DNA of 52,994 bases from an uncultured Rhodobiaceae bacterium (lineage in GTDB: Bacteria; Pseudomonadota; Alphaproteobacteria; RS24). The stretch lies in the NCBI GenBank assembly GCA_913051715.1, contig CAJXCG010000003.1, positions 1 through 52,994 of the forward strand. The letters run 5' to 3'. This document shows, in pieces, positions 42,129-50,281 of the stretch (positions are counted from its first letter, which is position 1; every line of letters begins with the position of its first letter). The notes below the pieces were generated by a model. The model saw nothing but the letters and a program-made list of their open reading frames with translations, did no database searches and had not been told where the DNA came from. A program made the translations under genes and the position numbers.

Positions 42129-43169
42129 GTGGCCCCCACGATAAAAATAAAACTAATGTCGAAAAACCCGATGCAGGTTTTTCAATTCACGGAATTGCCG
42201 CAATTTTATCCGCATGTTGAGTTTGTGCTGGATCCGCTGGCAAAAGATTTTGACTGGCTGGTTGTGTATGACGACTTGCCAAAAACGGGCAATGAGCGTC
42301 TGCCGCTGCGTTCCGAAGAGGTGATGTGCGGCAAGGCGCGCACGGCGCTGATTACCTATGAGCCGTCGTCCATCAAATTTTTCGGGCGCGACTATACAGA
42401 CCAGTTCGGCATGATTATGACCAGCCATGACGCCGCCGCGCTGGTGCACCCGAACCGCCGCGATATGCCGCCTGTCGGCTTTTGGTATTATGGTGGGCCC
42501 GAGCAGGTCAACGCGCATCCGAAAGCTCCAAATAAGACAGGTATTCTGTCGGTGTTTGGCTCAAAAAAGCGGCAAAAACACAGCCTGCATTTGCGCCGCT
42601 TTGAATTTTTGAACGAAGCGATGCACGAGCTTGAGGATTTGATTTCGGTTTACGGCAACGGATTTCGTCCGGTAGAGCACAAGGCCGAGGCGTTGGATGG
42701 CTACAAATATCACCTGGCGGTGGAAAACCATATCGGCCCGCATCACTGGACGGAAAAACTTTCCGATGCGTTCCTCGGCTACACGCTGCCGTTCTATGTG
42801 GGTTGCCCGAATGCGGCTGCGTATTTTCCCGAAGATGCATTTATTCCAATCGACATACGCGACCCGCAACGGGCGTTTGCAACCATTCGTGAAGCGATTG
42901 CCGATAATGCCTATGAAAAGCGACTGCCGGCCATTATCGAGGCGCGTCGCCGCGTGATCGAAGACTATAATCTGGGCAATATGATCGCCAAGCACATCAT
43001 TGAAGAAGACGCAAAGCTTTCGGCAAGCCCGCGCACACCGACGCGTATTCAAAGCCGACACACGCTCATGCGGTCAGAGCTGATTGTTTTTCTGCGCTAC
43101 GCTTTGGGCAAACTGCGCGCGCGGGCGCGTAATAGGCGTTACTGGAAAGATTATCTGGACGGGGGCTAG
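42129..43169 (+). CDS. GT10 (fucosyltransferase-like) glycosyltransferase
   Basis: A 346-residue GT10-type enzyme. The diagnostic C-terminal motif is present: YKYHLAVENHIGPHHWTEKLSDAFL, GYTLPFYVGCPNAAAYFPEDAFIPIDIRD, which matches alpha-1,3/4-fucosyltransferases (FxxxxENS, DYVTEKL, YYGxPN, FI). The start is GTG 42129, with AGGA 9 nt upstream. In bacteria these add fucose or a related sugar to LPS or other surface glycans. It is convergent with an LpxL-like gene, 1 nt apart, which suggests an envelope context. Confidence 0.85.
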   Translation: MAPTIKIKLMSKNPMQVFQFTELPQFYPHVEFVLDPLAKDFDWLVVYDDLPKTGNERLPLRSEEVMCGKARTALITYEPSSIKFFGRDYTDQFGMIMTSHDAAALVHPNRRDMPPVGFWYYGGPEQVNAHPKAPNKTGILSVFGSKKRQKHSLHLRRFEFLNEAMHELEDLISVYGNGFRPVEHKAEALDGYKYHLAVENHIGPHHWTEKLSDAFLGYTLPFYVGCPNAAAYFPEDAFIPIDIRDPQRAFATIREAIADNAYEKRLPAIIEARRRVIEDYNLGNMIAKHIIEEDAKLSASPRTPTRIQSRHTLMRSELIVFLRYALGKLRARARNRRYWKDYLDGG

Positions 43170-43170
43170 G

Positions 43171-44049
43171 CTAATCGCGCCAGCGGTCATGCACCCAGAA
43201 CCATTCGGCGGGTCGGTCGGAAATCCAGGCTTCAAAACGGGCATAAATATGCGCCATGGCGCGGTCGGTATCGGCTTGGCGGTCATCGCTCTGCTTGACG
43301 TTGAAGGGGGCCTCGACATGCACGTCGAAATAGGCTGTGTCGGGCATATTTGCGCGGCGGCACACGCGCACGGGCAGCACCATCAAGTCAAACCGATGGG
43401 CCAGCTTGACGGCTGCTGACGGGGCGCGTGTTGGACGCCCGAAAAAGGAGATCGGGTCGCCCGTGTTCAGGCGCTGATCAATGAGCGCGCCCAGCGTGAC
43501 GCCATCTTTCAAAAGCCGGATCATCTGTTTTGAGCCTTCGGCACCTTTGGGAATCTGGTGCGGCATATAACCCGCGCGCTGATCGACGATCCATTTGTCC
43601 ATAATAGGGTTGTTGGATCGGCGGTAAATCGCACCTGCTTCAAAGCCCATTTGTTCCAGCAGCACCATATTGATTTCCCAATTTCCGGTATGAGCAGAAA
43701 CCAAGATAAACGGCTTGCCGCTGGCTTTGAGTGCGTGCAAATGTTCGCGCCCATGCACATGCAGGCGCTGGTCGGCCTGCGCGGCAATGCGCTTCATATG
43801 CGCCATCTCAGCCAGTACATGACCGATATTGCGCCACATATTGCGAAGCGCGGTTTTTCGCTGCTGCGGCGTCATGTCGGGCAGGGCGGCGGACATATTG
43901 GCCTCTGCCAGCTTGTGTTCGCGCGTGCGCCGACCAAGCGCCAGCAGCGCGGCGCCGGCCAATTTGGCACCAAAGCGCAAGCCCAGCGCTTTTAAGACCC
44001 AGATAAGCGACAGCGCCAAACCGGCTTGAATATAGTTTTTGTACGACAC
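43171..44049 (-). CDS. LpxL/HtrB-type lysophospholipid acyltransferase
   Basis: A 292-residue membrane acyltransferase of the late lipid A acylation family. The HX4E catalytic motif is His120 to Glu125 in SAHTGNWE, and IPKGAEGSKQMIRLLKDG and LIDQRLNTGDPISFFG are the next conserved blocks, ending with a typical WFWVHDRWRD. The N-terminal hydrophobic segment anchors it in the inner membrane. The start is GTG 44049, without a clear ribosome site. It would add a secondary acyl chain to lipid A or a related glycolipid. Confidence 0.88.
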   Translation of the reverse strand: MSYKNYIQAGLALSLIWVLKALGLRFGAKLAGAALLALGRRTREHKLAEANMSAALPDMTPQQRKTALRNMWRNIGHVLAEMAHMKRIAAQADQRLHVHGREHLHALKASGKPFILVSAHTGNWEINMVLLEQMGFEAGAIYRRSNNPIMDKWIVDQRAGYMPHQIPKGAEGSKQMIRLLKDGVTLGALIDQRLNTGDPISFFGRPTRAPSAAVKLAHRFDLMVLPVRVCRRANMPDTAYFDVHVEAPFNVKQSDDRQADTDRAMAHIYARFEAWISDRPAEWFWVHDRWRD

Positions 44050-44142
44050 GCCGCGTAATTAATCAGACAATAATGGTGAACTCAACTGTTTACCTTGCAG
44101 CGGGGTCGGGGCTAAAATTCATCAATAATCAGGGAGGTGGTT

Positions 44143-45072
44143 ATGCGTTTATTGGTTAAAATTTGTTTGCCCATGCTGTTGGCGGCGTGGCCCGCGCTGG
44201 CAGATGACTGGTTTGTCTCGAAATTTGGCAAGGACGACACGCTGGGGGCTATCAATCATATCAATGCCGACAAAACCAAAAACGCTGCCGGGCTGGTCAA
44301 ACAGGGCAAAACCATTTCGCTGGGCATGGTGACCGCAGCCGACACACCTGCCTATGGCCCACGCAAATTTCAGATGATTGTGCATCAGCTCAATGACGGT
44401 TCCGGCGCAACCATGGGCAGCGGCAAAACCGTTGGCAATGATGACACGGTGATTACATCCGTTGGTATCGGCTCACAACTGGACGGGCTGGGGCATATCG
44501 GGCGCGACCATGTGTATTACAATAATCGCAAATCGGTCGATGTGGTGGCCCCTGACGGTCTGTTGTCTTTCGGTACACACGCGCTGCCCGGCATTGTGAC
44601 CCGCGGCGTCGTGCTGGATATGACCAAAATACACGGCCAAGACCCGGTGCCAACCGGCACGGTTTTCACCGAGGCTGACATTAAGCGTGCGGCGCGCGAG
44701 CAGGGCATCGAAATTGCCGCCGGCGATGTTGTGCTGTTTCATTCCGGGTTTTTGAAAGCCACCGAAGGCCAGGCGCAACTGCCACCGGGTCTGCCCGGTC
44801 TTGGTGTTAGCGGGGCGCATTACCTTGCCGGGCTGGGCGTAGCCGCCATTGGAGCGGATACGTGGGGCTTGGAGGTTTTACCCAGCGAAGACCAGACGGA
44901 TGCGTTTCCGGTGCACCGCATTCTGCTTGCCAAATATGGAGTTTATATTCTGGAAAATATGACCACGCACAAGCTGGTCGATGTCGGCATTGACGAGTTC
45001 ATGTTTACTTTGGGCGTGCCGCGTCTGAAGGGGGCGGTTCAGGCGATCATTAATCCGCTGGCGATATACTAG
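44143..45072 (+). CDS. Exported cyclase-family hydrolase
   Basis: A 309-residue protein of the cyclase/kynurenine-formamidase-like metallohydrolase family. Residues 1-20 are a signal peptide (RLLVKICLPMLLAAWPALA). The metal-binding loop is SQLDGLGHIGRDHVYYNN, where the usual first His is Gln, a variant seen in this family. GADTWGLEVLPSEDQT and the final IDEFMFTLG are conserved. It starts at ATG 44143, behind AGGGAGGT. A hydrolase for an amide, ester or lactone; periplasmic location is unusual. Substrate unknown. Confidence 0.85.
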   Translation: MRLLVKICLPMLLAAWPALADDWFVSKFGKDDTLGAINHINADKTKNAAGLVKQGKTISLGMVTAADTPAYGPRKFQMIVHQLNDGSGATMGSGKTVGNDDTVITSVGIGSQLDGLGHIGRDHVYYNNRKSVDVVAPDGLLSFGTHALPGIVTRGVVLDMTKIHGQDPVPTGTVFTEADIKRAAREQGIEIAAGDVVLFHSGFLKATEGQAQLPPGLPGLGVSGAHYLAGLGVAAIGADTWGLEVLPSEDQTDAFPVHRILLAKYGVYILENMTTHKLVDVGIDEFMFTLGVPRLKGAVQAIINPLAIY

Positions 45073-45144
45073 CGGGTTGCATTGCGGCGCAAATTTGGCG
45101 ATACAAAACTGTTGGATTTCGACCGACGATAAATTGAGGAAATT

Positions 45145-45450
45145 ATGAGCGCGCGCATCTATCAACCGGCTAAAACCGCCATGTCATCGGGAACAGCCAA
45201 AACCAAAAGCTGGGTGCTGGAGTTTGTGCCGGAAAAACCTTCCGTCAAAGATCCGTTCACCGGATGGAACGGCGCCAGCGAGACGCGGTCGCAAATCAAG
45301 CTGAAGTTTTCGACATTGGAAGAAGCGCAAAACTACGCCGCCGCCCACGGTCTTGCCGCGCGGGTTGGACGCCCGCGCACGCGCAAAAAAACGCATAAAT
45401 CTTACGCCGATAATTTTCGCTATGACCGTATCTCACCTTGGTCGCATTAG
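45145..45450 (+). CDS. NADH dehydrogenase accessory subunit NDUFS4-like (ETC complex I subunit)
   Basis: A 101-residue protein of the ETC_C1 NDUFS4 family. The pattern is ARIYQPAKTAMSSG, SWVLEFVPEKP, DPFTGWNGASETRSQIKLKF and NFRYDRISPWSH, typical of alphaproteobacterial homologues of the mitochondrial complex I subunit. It is a peripheral accessory subunit needed for complex I stability in mitochondria. In bacteria it is encoded away from the nuo operon, as here. ATG 45145 follows GAGGAAATT. Confidence 0.92.
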   Translation: MSARIYQPAKTAMSSGTAKTKSWVLEFVPEKPSVKDPFTGWNGASETRSQIKLKFSTLEEAQNYAAAHGLAARVGRPRTRKKTHKSYADNFRYDRISPWSH

Positions 45451-45559
45451 CCGCGCAACATATATGTGATGAGATGTCGGGTCTTGGATAAAGACTTTGC
45501 CCCGTCCGGTGGCGGTGTATCATCAATGTATTGAGGGCAGGCGCTCGGGGGAGGTTTAC

Positions 45560-46258
45560 ATGATCACGCTCTATCAATTTAAAACGTCGCCTTTCACGGA
45601 AAAAGTGCGCCGCGCCATGAATTATAAAAATATTGCGTTTGAGGTGGTCGAGGTCGAGCGTGCAAAAGTCGGTGAAGGTAAATATGCCGACGTGTCGCCA
45701 ACCGGCAAATTTCCCTGCATCAAGGACGGCGATCAGGCTGTTTGGGACAGTACCGACCTTATTCTTCACATCGAAAAAATGGGTGACAATCAGCTCGTGC
45801 CGAGCGACCCGCGCGCGGCGGCTTTGGCGCATGCGCTTGAAGACTGGGCGGATGAAAGCCTGTATTTTTACGAAATGACCATGCGGCTGGCGTGGGAGCA
45901 TAATCTCGATTTGGCGCTGGACGAGTTCGCGGCCACTTTGCCGGGGGTGCCCAAAGACCAGGTCAAGGAAATGGTGTTGGCGGGTGTCGGTCAAATTGTG
46001 CAAGCCCAAGGTTTGGGGCGCAAACCGCAGGCGCAAATTGTGGCGGATGCCGAGCGCCATATTGGGGCTATTGAGGCCATGCTGGCGGGGCGCGACTGGC
46101 TGGTCGGCACGGCCCTGAGCTACGCTGATTTGGCGGTCATCGCGCAGCTTAACGCGCTGCTTTATGCCCAAGAAGCAAAAGCCGCGATTGACAAAACAGA
46201 AAACATCAAGCCGTGGATGGCGCGCATTGACGCCATCGCGCCGCGCGATAAGGGCTGA
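45560..46258 (+). CDS. Glutathione S-transferase family protein
   Basis: A 232-residue GST. The thioredoxin-like N-domain has YQFKTSPFTEKVRRAMNYKNI (active Ser in SPFTEK), PTGKFPCIKDGD and STDLILHIEK, which binds the gamma-glutamyl group; the C-domain helices end in WLVGTALSYADLAVIAQL. GGGGAGG precedes ATG 45560; the open frame extends 63 nt upstream. It is in range for detoxification or dehalogenation reactions, with substrate unknown. Confidence 0.88.
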   Translation: MITLYQFKTSPFTEKVRRAMNYKNIAFEVVEVERAKVGEGKYADVSPTGKFPCIKDGDQAVWDSTDLILHIEKMGDNQLVPSDPRAAALAHALEDWADESLYFYEMTMRLAWEHNLDLALDEFAATLPGVPKDQVKEMVLAGVGQIVQAQGLGRKPQAQIVADAERHIGAIEAMLAGRDWLVGTALSYADLAVIAQLNALLYAQEAKAAIDKTENIKPWMARIDAIAPRDKG

Positions 46259-46275
46259 GCAGCACCGGTCGATTT

Positions 46276-48264
46276 TTAAGGCGTCGCGCGCGGTTGCGCC
46301 AATGATGCCAATACTTCGTCATTATGCTCGCCGACGCGCGGCGAATTGGCGTAAATCGTCATCGGCTGTCGAACATATTGAAACGCAAAGCCCTTAACGA
46401 TGGCGCCATCTGCGCTTTTTTGCCAAATTTGCTTGTCCCAGAGCGTTGTGTCGTCCAGCAAATCTTGACCGCTGGCAACTTTTCGCAAACCGCCGCCCTG
46501 CGCGCGCAGCAGGGCTTCGGCATCGGCCCGGTGCATTGTGGCTACTGTTTCTGGCGCGCCGCTGACCGCATACCAATCGCCGTCGGCCAGTTTAACAATG
46601 CAACATTGTGCCTCGCCCGAGGGTTTCGCGCCGGCTGCGACCAGATCGCCGATCTGATAGATAGCGCAATCGCGTTGCGAAATGTCGATATGGCAACCGC
46701 CGCCGCCGGCTTGTGCCTCAGCGATGGCCGCGCAAATCACACCGCCCCCGACAAGGCAGACGATCTGGTCGGGATAATTGAGGTTGCGCCCCGATATGAC
46801 GGGCACGCCATCATCATAATGAGTGAGGGCGGCAAAGCCGGAGCTTGCTTCCAGCGTCGAGCCAAATGTCGTGTGGTTTGCCCCCGGCCCGTCAGTGCCT
46901 TGGCTGGAGATTGAGGCCAGCACAATGGCCGGGTTAACCTGTTTGAGCGCGTCAAAGCCGATGCCCAGCCGCTCGACCACGCCGCGCCGGAAGTTTTCAA
47001 GCACGATATCGCTGGTTTCGACGAGCTTCATAAATTGCGCCAAACCGTCTTGCGTTTTTAGATCCAGTGCCAGCCCCAACTTGTTGCGATTATTGGATTT
47101 AAACACCGGCGCGTCGCCGTCTTCGCCTTTATGGCCGGGCCAGATGCGAAACGGGTCGGGGCGTTCATGCGTTTCGATTTTGATGACCTCAGCACCCATA
47201 TCAGCCAGCATGGCCGAGACCCCGGCCCCGGCGGTGATCATGCCGAGATCAAGCACACGCACGCCGGTCAGCGGCAATTTCTCCGAAGCCTCTGATGGGC
47301 GTGAGCGCGGTGTCGTCGCGGGGCTGCGTGCCTCGATGCGATAGGGCGCACGCACGAGATTGATGCCGTTGCGGGTGCGAATTGTGCCGCGATGGGCGAT
47401 GAGCGGGTCGCCGGGCAGATCAGCCAGATCGACAACAGGGAAAGAGGGGATTGACCGGTTTATAAATTCGTCGCGCAGTGCGTCTTTGGTTTTGTCGGCG
47501 AAATAGGCGCGCGCCAAATCGAGATAGATGGCAGCGTTTTTCATACGGCCTTCAAAACTGTCGAATTTTTCCGACCGCAATTCGTCATCATCGATCATCT
47601 CGACGACCTGTGCCCAGTCACGAATATTGTAAACAAAAGCCACAAATCCGTCTTTGACAGCAGCGACAGGCCATTCGGCGAGTTTTCCCTGACGACAAAT
47701 ATGTTCGCCAAAGGCGGCGTTGACGGTGGCTTTCCAGTTAATCCACGCAAGCGCCGAGACCCCGTCCAGACGCGCGCAATCAGTGGTGTCAAAGCGTTGC
47801 CATTTCACGTAAATGCCCACCAAAGCGGCAAAGACGGCATAGCCCAGCGTGTGCGCGGCAAAAGCCCCGCGCGGCACCAGTGGTGCGCGTTCCGGGTCAC
47901 CCAGCAAATGCGCCAGACCGGAGCCGGCAAACAAAGTGGTTTCGGTTTCCCAATCCGGCATGGTGAGTGCCACTCCGGCCATGTCTGCATCATGCTTTTC
48001 TGTTGCACTGTTCGCATTATCGGCGCGCAACACCAATCGGCAGCTTTGCAGCTTTTGCGCTTGCCATTGAGAAGATGCAACATCGACCAGTGTTTCATCA
48101 GCGATGTCGTAAAACCCGTGCCCCAAATCGGCGGGCGAGGGGCCTGCACGGTAGATTTTTGCACCCATCTCGGCGGCCAGCAAAGCGGCAAGGCGGATGG
48201 CGCGTTTGGCCGGCTCTGCCATGTGCGGGGTGTAGAGTTGCAGAATTTCCAGCTTTTCGAGCAT
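46276..48264 (-). CDS. Tandem-domain class III CoA-transferase (CaiB/BaiF family)
   Basis: A 662-residue protein made of two CoA-transferase III units. The N-terminal unit (about 1-320) is divergent: GDPERAPLVPRGAFAAHTLGY and VKDGFVAFVYN. The C-terminal unit (about 331-662) is canonical, starting with LTGVRVLDLGMITAGAGVSA, then MGAEVIKIE, NNRNKLGLALDLK and VLENFRRGV, and Asp499 in NLNYPDQ lies where the catalytic Asp belongs. A single polypeptide with two units acts as an intramolecular dimer in relatives. It would move CoA between carboxylic acids. The ATG overlaps the stop of the nitronate monooxygenase gene (TGATG). Confidence 0.88.
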   Translation of the reverse strand: MLEKLEILQLYTPHMAEPAKRAIRLAALLAAEMGAKIYRAGPSPADLGHGFYDIADETLVDVASSQWQAQKLQSCRLVLRADNANSATEKHDADMAGVALTMPDWETETTLFAGSGLAHLLGDPERAPLVPRGAFAAHTLGYAVFAALVGIYVKWQRFDTTDCARLDGVSALAWINWKATVNAAFGEHICRQGKLAEWPVAAVKDGFVAFVYNIRDWAQVVEMIDDDELRSEKFDSFEGRMKNAAIYLDLARAYFADKTKDALRDEFINRSIPSFPVVDLADLPGDPLIAHRGTIRTRNGINLVRAPYRIEARSPATTPRSRPSEASEKLPLTGVRVLDLGMITAGAGVSAMLADMGAEVIKIETHERPDPFRIWPGHKGEDGDAPVFKSNNRNKLGLALDLKTQDGLAQFMKLVETSDIVLENFRRGVVERLGIGFDALKQVNPAIVLASISSQGTDGPGANHTTFGSTLEASSGFAALTHYDDGVPVISGRNLNYPDQIVCLVGGGVICAAIAEAQAGGGGCHIDISQRDCAIYQIGDLVAAGAKPSGEAQCCIVKLADGDWYAVSGAPETVATMHRADAEALLRAQGGGLRKVASGQDLLDDTTLWDKQIWQKSADGAIVKGFAFQYVRQPMTIYANSPRVGEHNDEVLASLAQPRATP

Positions 48265-49199
48265 CAGGCGGATAATGCTGTTTTGGCGTGCTGGTATTCG
48301 CTTTTAAGTTGGGCGCATAAATCGAGGGCGCTCTCGACCTTTTTGACCATGCCGACACCGTGCCCTGCCGACAAGACGTGCGAGTAGCGTTTATCGACTT
48401 TGCCACTATCAACAATTTCGCCCGGTATGGTGGTTGCGAGTTTGTTCAAGTCAACGCCGGCCTCAAGCAAAGTCGGCACGACCCAGTTGGCGGGGGCACC
48501 ATCAAGCGCTGCGGAAAAGAAAATATCTTTGGACGTACACGCGATTAATGTTTGCGCGTAACGCTCATTCGCCAAGGTTTCTTCGCAAGCGATAAACCGC
48601 GTGCCCATATAGGCGTAGGTTGCGCCCATGGCTTGGGCGGCATAAATATCACGCCCGGTGCTCATGCCGCCGGACAAAATAATCGGCTTGTCGGTGACTT
48701 CGCGAATTTCATTGACCAGCGCAAACGGATTGATCGTGCCGCAGTGCCCGCCCGCGCCGCCGCAAACGGCGATGAGGGCGTCGGCACCAGCCTCAACCGC
48801 CTTTTCGGCGTGGCGCGCGGACGCAACATCGTGAAATGCAATGCCGCCCCAATCATGGATGCGGGCAAAGGCGTCTTTCGGCGCACCTTTGGAGGTCAGC
48901 ACAATCGGCACCCTATATGCCTCGCACAAATCCATATCACCCGGCATACGCTTATTGGTGGGATGCACCACCAGATTGACCGCGTAGGGGGCGGGGTTAT
49001 CAAGTTCGGCAATACCGGCTTCCATTTCGTCCAGCCAGTCTTTGAAAATCTCGCGCGTGCGCGTGGCATGTGCCGGAAAGCTGCCAATCACGCCTTGCGA
49101 GATAGCAGCCAAAGTCAGCGCCGGATTGGATACAAGAAACATTGGTGCCACGATCAGCGGCAGTTTCACGCGCCCTTCAAATGTCGGATCAAAGCCCAT
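48264..49199 (-). CDS. Nitronate monooxygenase-family flavoprotein
   Basis: A 311-residue FMN-binding TIM barrel of the nitronate monooxygenase / 2-nitropropane dioxygenase family. Marks are PLIVAPMFLVSNPALTLAA, CGGAGGHCGTINPF (phosphate and substrate loop with the catalytic His), IILSGGMSTGRDI and YMGTRFIACEE. These enzymes oxidise nitronates; some members are dehydrogenases or isomerases of other substrates. GGGAG precedes ATG 49199. It is translationally coupled with the downstream CoA-transferase gene, so both probably act on one substrate. Confidence 0.88.
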   Translation of the reverse strand: MGFDPTFEGRVKLPLIVAPMFLVSNPALTLAAISQGVIGSFPAHATRTREIFKDWLDEMEAGIAELDNPAPYAVNLVVHPTNKRMPGDMDLCEAYRVPIVLTSKGAPKDAFARIHDWGGIAFHDVASARHAEKAVEAGADALIAVCGGAGGHCGTINPFALVNEIREVTDKPIILSGGMSTGRDIYAAQAMGATYAYMGTRFIACEETLANERYAQTLIACTSKDIFFSAALDGAPANWVVPTLLEAGVDLNKLATTIPGEIVDSGKVDKRYSHVLSAGHGVGMVKKVESALDLCAQLKSEYQHAKTALSA

Positions 49200-49264
49200 C
49201 TCAAGCTCCCTTGTTCCTAACTGTCTTAATTCATGTGCCCGCCAGTGGAAACCGGATGCGCCGC

Positions 49265-49277
49265 CATATCGGATATG
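49265..49277. repeat. Short palindrome in the divergent promoter region
   Basis: CATATC, one central G and GATATG form a perfect 13-bp palindrome at 49265-49277, midway in the 159-nt space between the minus-strand nitronate monooxygenase gene and the plus-strand CitE-like gene. A bound regulator would control both directions. No regulator gene is adjacent and the length is short. Confidence 0.4.
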
Positions 49278-49358
49278 TGATGAAATGCGTCTGCGACATG
49301 ACGGATCACTAACTGCGTGTGCATTTTGCTAAGATTGAACACCTAAGGAGAGAGATCA

Positions 49359-50270
49359 ATGTCAAAAAAGCCAATGCGCCTGCGCCGCTCACAACTGGCG
49401 GTGCCCGGTGTCAGTGAGAAAATGCTGACCAAAGCTGCTGCGTCAGCCGCCGACCATGTGTTTTGCGATTTGGAAGATGCGGTTGCCCCGTCGGCCAAAG
49501 CCGGCGCGCGCGATACGATTGCCGATGCGCTGAACAATCTCGATTGGGGCAATACGGTGCGTTGTGTGCGCGTCAATGATGTCGGCACCGAATGGTGTTA
49601 CGAGGATATTATTAGCGTCGTCGAAAAGGCCGGTAAAAATCTCGATACGATTATGCTGCCCAAGCCCATGAATGCGAGCGACGTGCAATTCGCCGACAAG
49701 CTGCTCAACCAGCTTGAAATGAAATTGGGGCTGGAACGCAAAATTGGCCTCGAAGTGCTGATCGAAGAAGTTGAGGCGATGCAGAATGTCGTCGAAATCG
49801 CCAATAGCTGCGAAAGGCTGGAATGTATGATTTTCGGCATGGGCGATTATGCTGCCAGCCAAGGGCTGGTTGTCAAAAACATTGGTCGCACGGATGGCTA
49901 TCCGGGCGATATTTTTCATTACCCGCGCTACCACATGACAATCGCGGCGCGGGCGGCGGGCATTGATGCCGTTGACGGCCCGTTTGCCGATTTCAAAAAT
50001 GACGAGGCGTATCGGGTTGAGTGCCAGCGCGCACTGACGCTTGGCATGGTCGGCAAATGGGCGATCCACCCGGCGCAAATTGACCCGGCGTTGGAAATAT
50101 TTTCGCCGAGCCAAAATGATGTGGATTTCGCGCGCGAAATCATCGAGGTATATGAAAAGGCGGCGTCTGAGGGCCTTGGCTCAGTGGGCCATAAGGGGGT
50201 CATGGTTGACGCCGCGTCCGCCCGATTGTTCCAGAACACAGTCAATCGCGCCGATTTGATAGGCATGTAG
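49359..50270 (+). CDS. CitE-like CoA-ester lyase (HpcH/HpaI family)
   Basis: A 303-residue TIM-barrel lyase of the CitE/malyl-CoA lyase type. Marks are RRSQLAVPGVSEKM, FCDLEDAVAP (Glu39 and Asp40 for Mg2+), LPKPMNASDVQFA, EVLIEEVEAM and GMGDYAAS, then AYRVECQRALTLGMVGKWAIHP. It cleaves malyl-, citramalyl- or hydroxyacyl-CoA into an acyl-CoA and an oxo acid. GGAGAGAG precedes ATG 49359. It is followed after 11 nt by an acyl-CoA dehydrogenase gene, so the two are likely cotranscribed. Confidence 0.9.
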   Translation: MSKKPMRLRRSQLAVPGVSEKMLTKAAASAADHVFCDLEDAVAPSAKAGARDTIADALNNLDWGNTVRCVRVNDVGTEWCYEDIISVVEKAGKNLDTIMLPKPMNASDVQFADKLLNQLEMKLGLERKIGLEVLIEEVEAMQNVVEIANSCERLECMIFGMGDYAASQGLVVKNIGRTDGYPGDIFHYPRYHMTIAARAAGIDAVDGPFADFKNDEAYRVECQRALTLGMVGKWAIHPAQIDPALEIFSPSQNDVDFAREIIEVYEKAASEGLGSVGHKGVMVDAASARLFQNTVNRADLIGM

Positions 50271-50281
50271 GGAGAAATACA

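Noticed and set aside
45296-46171. A 291-codon frame opposite the GST gene
   Set aside because: GST has its full set of motifs and a strong ribosome site; the opposing frame has neither.
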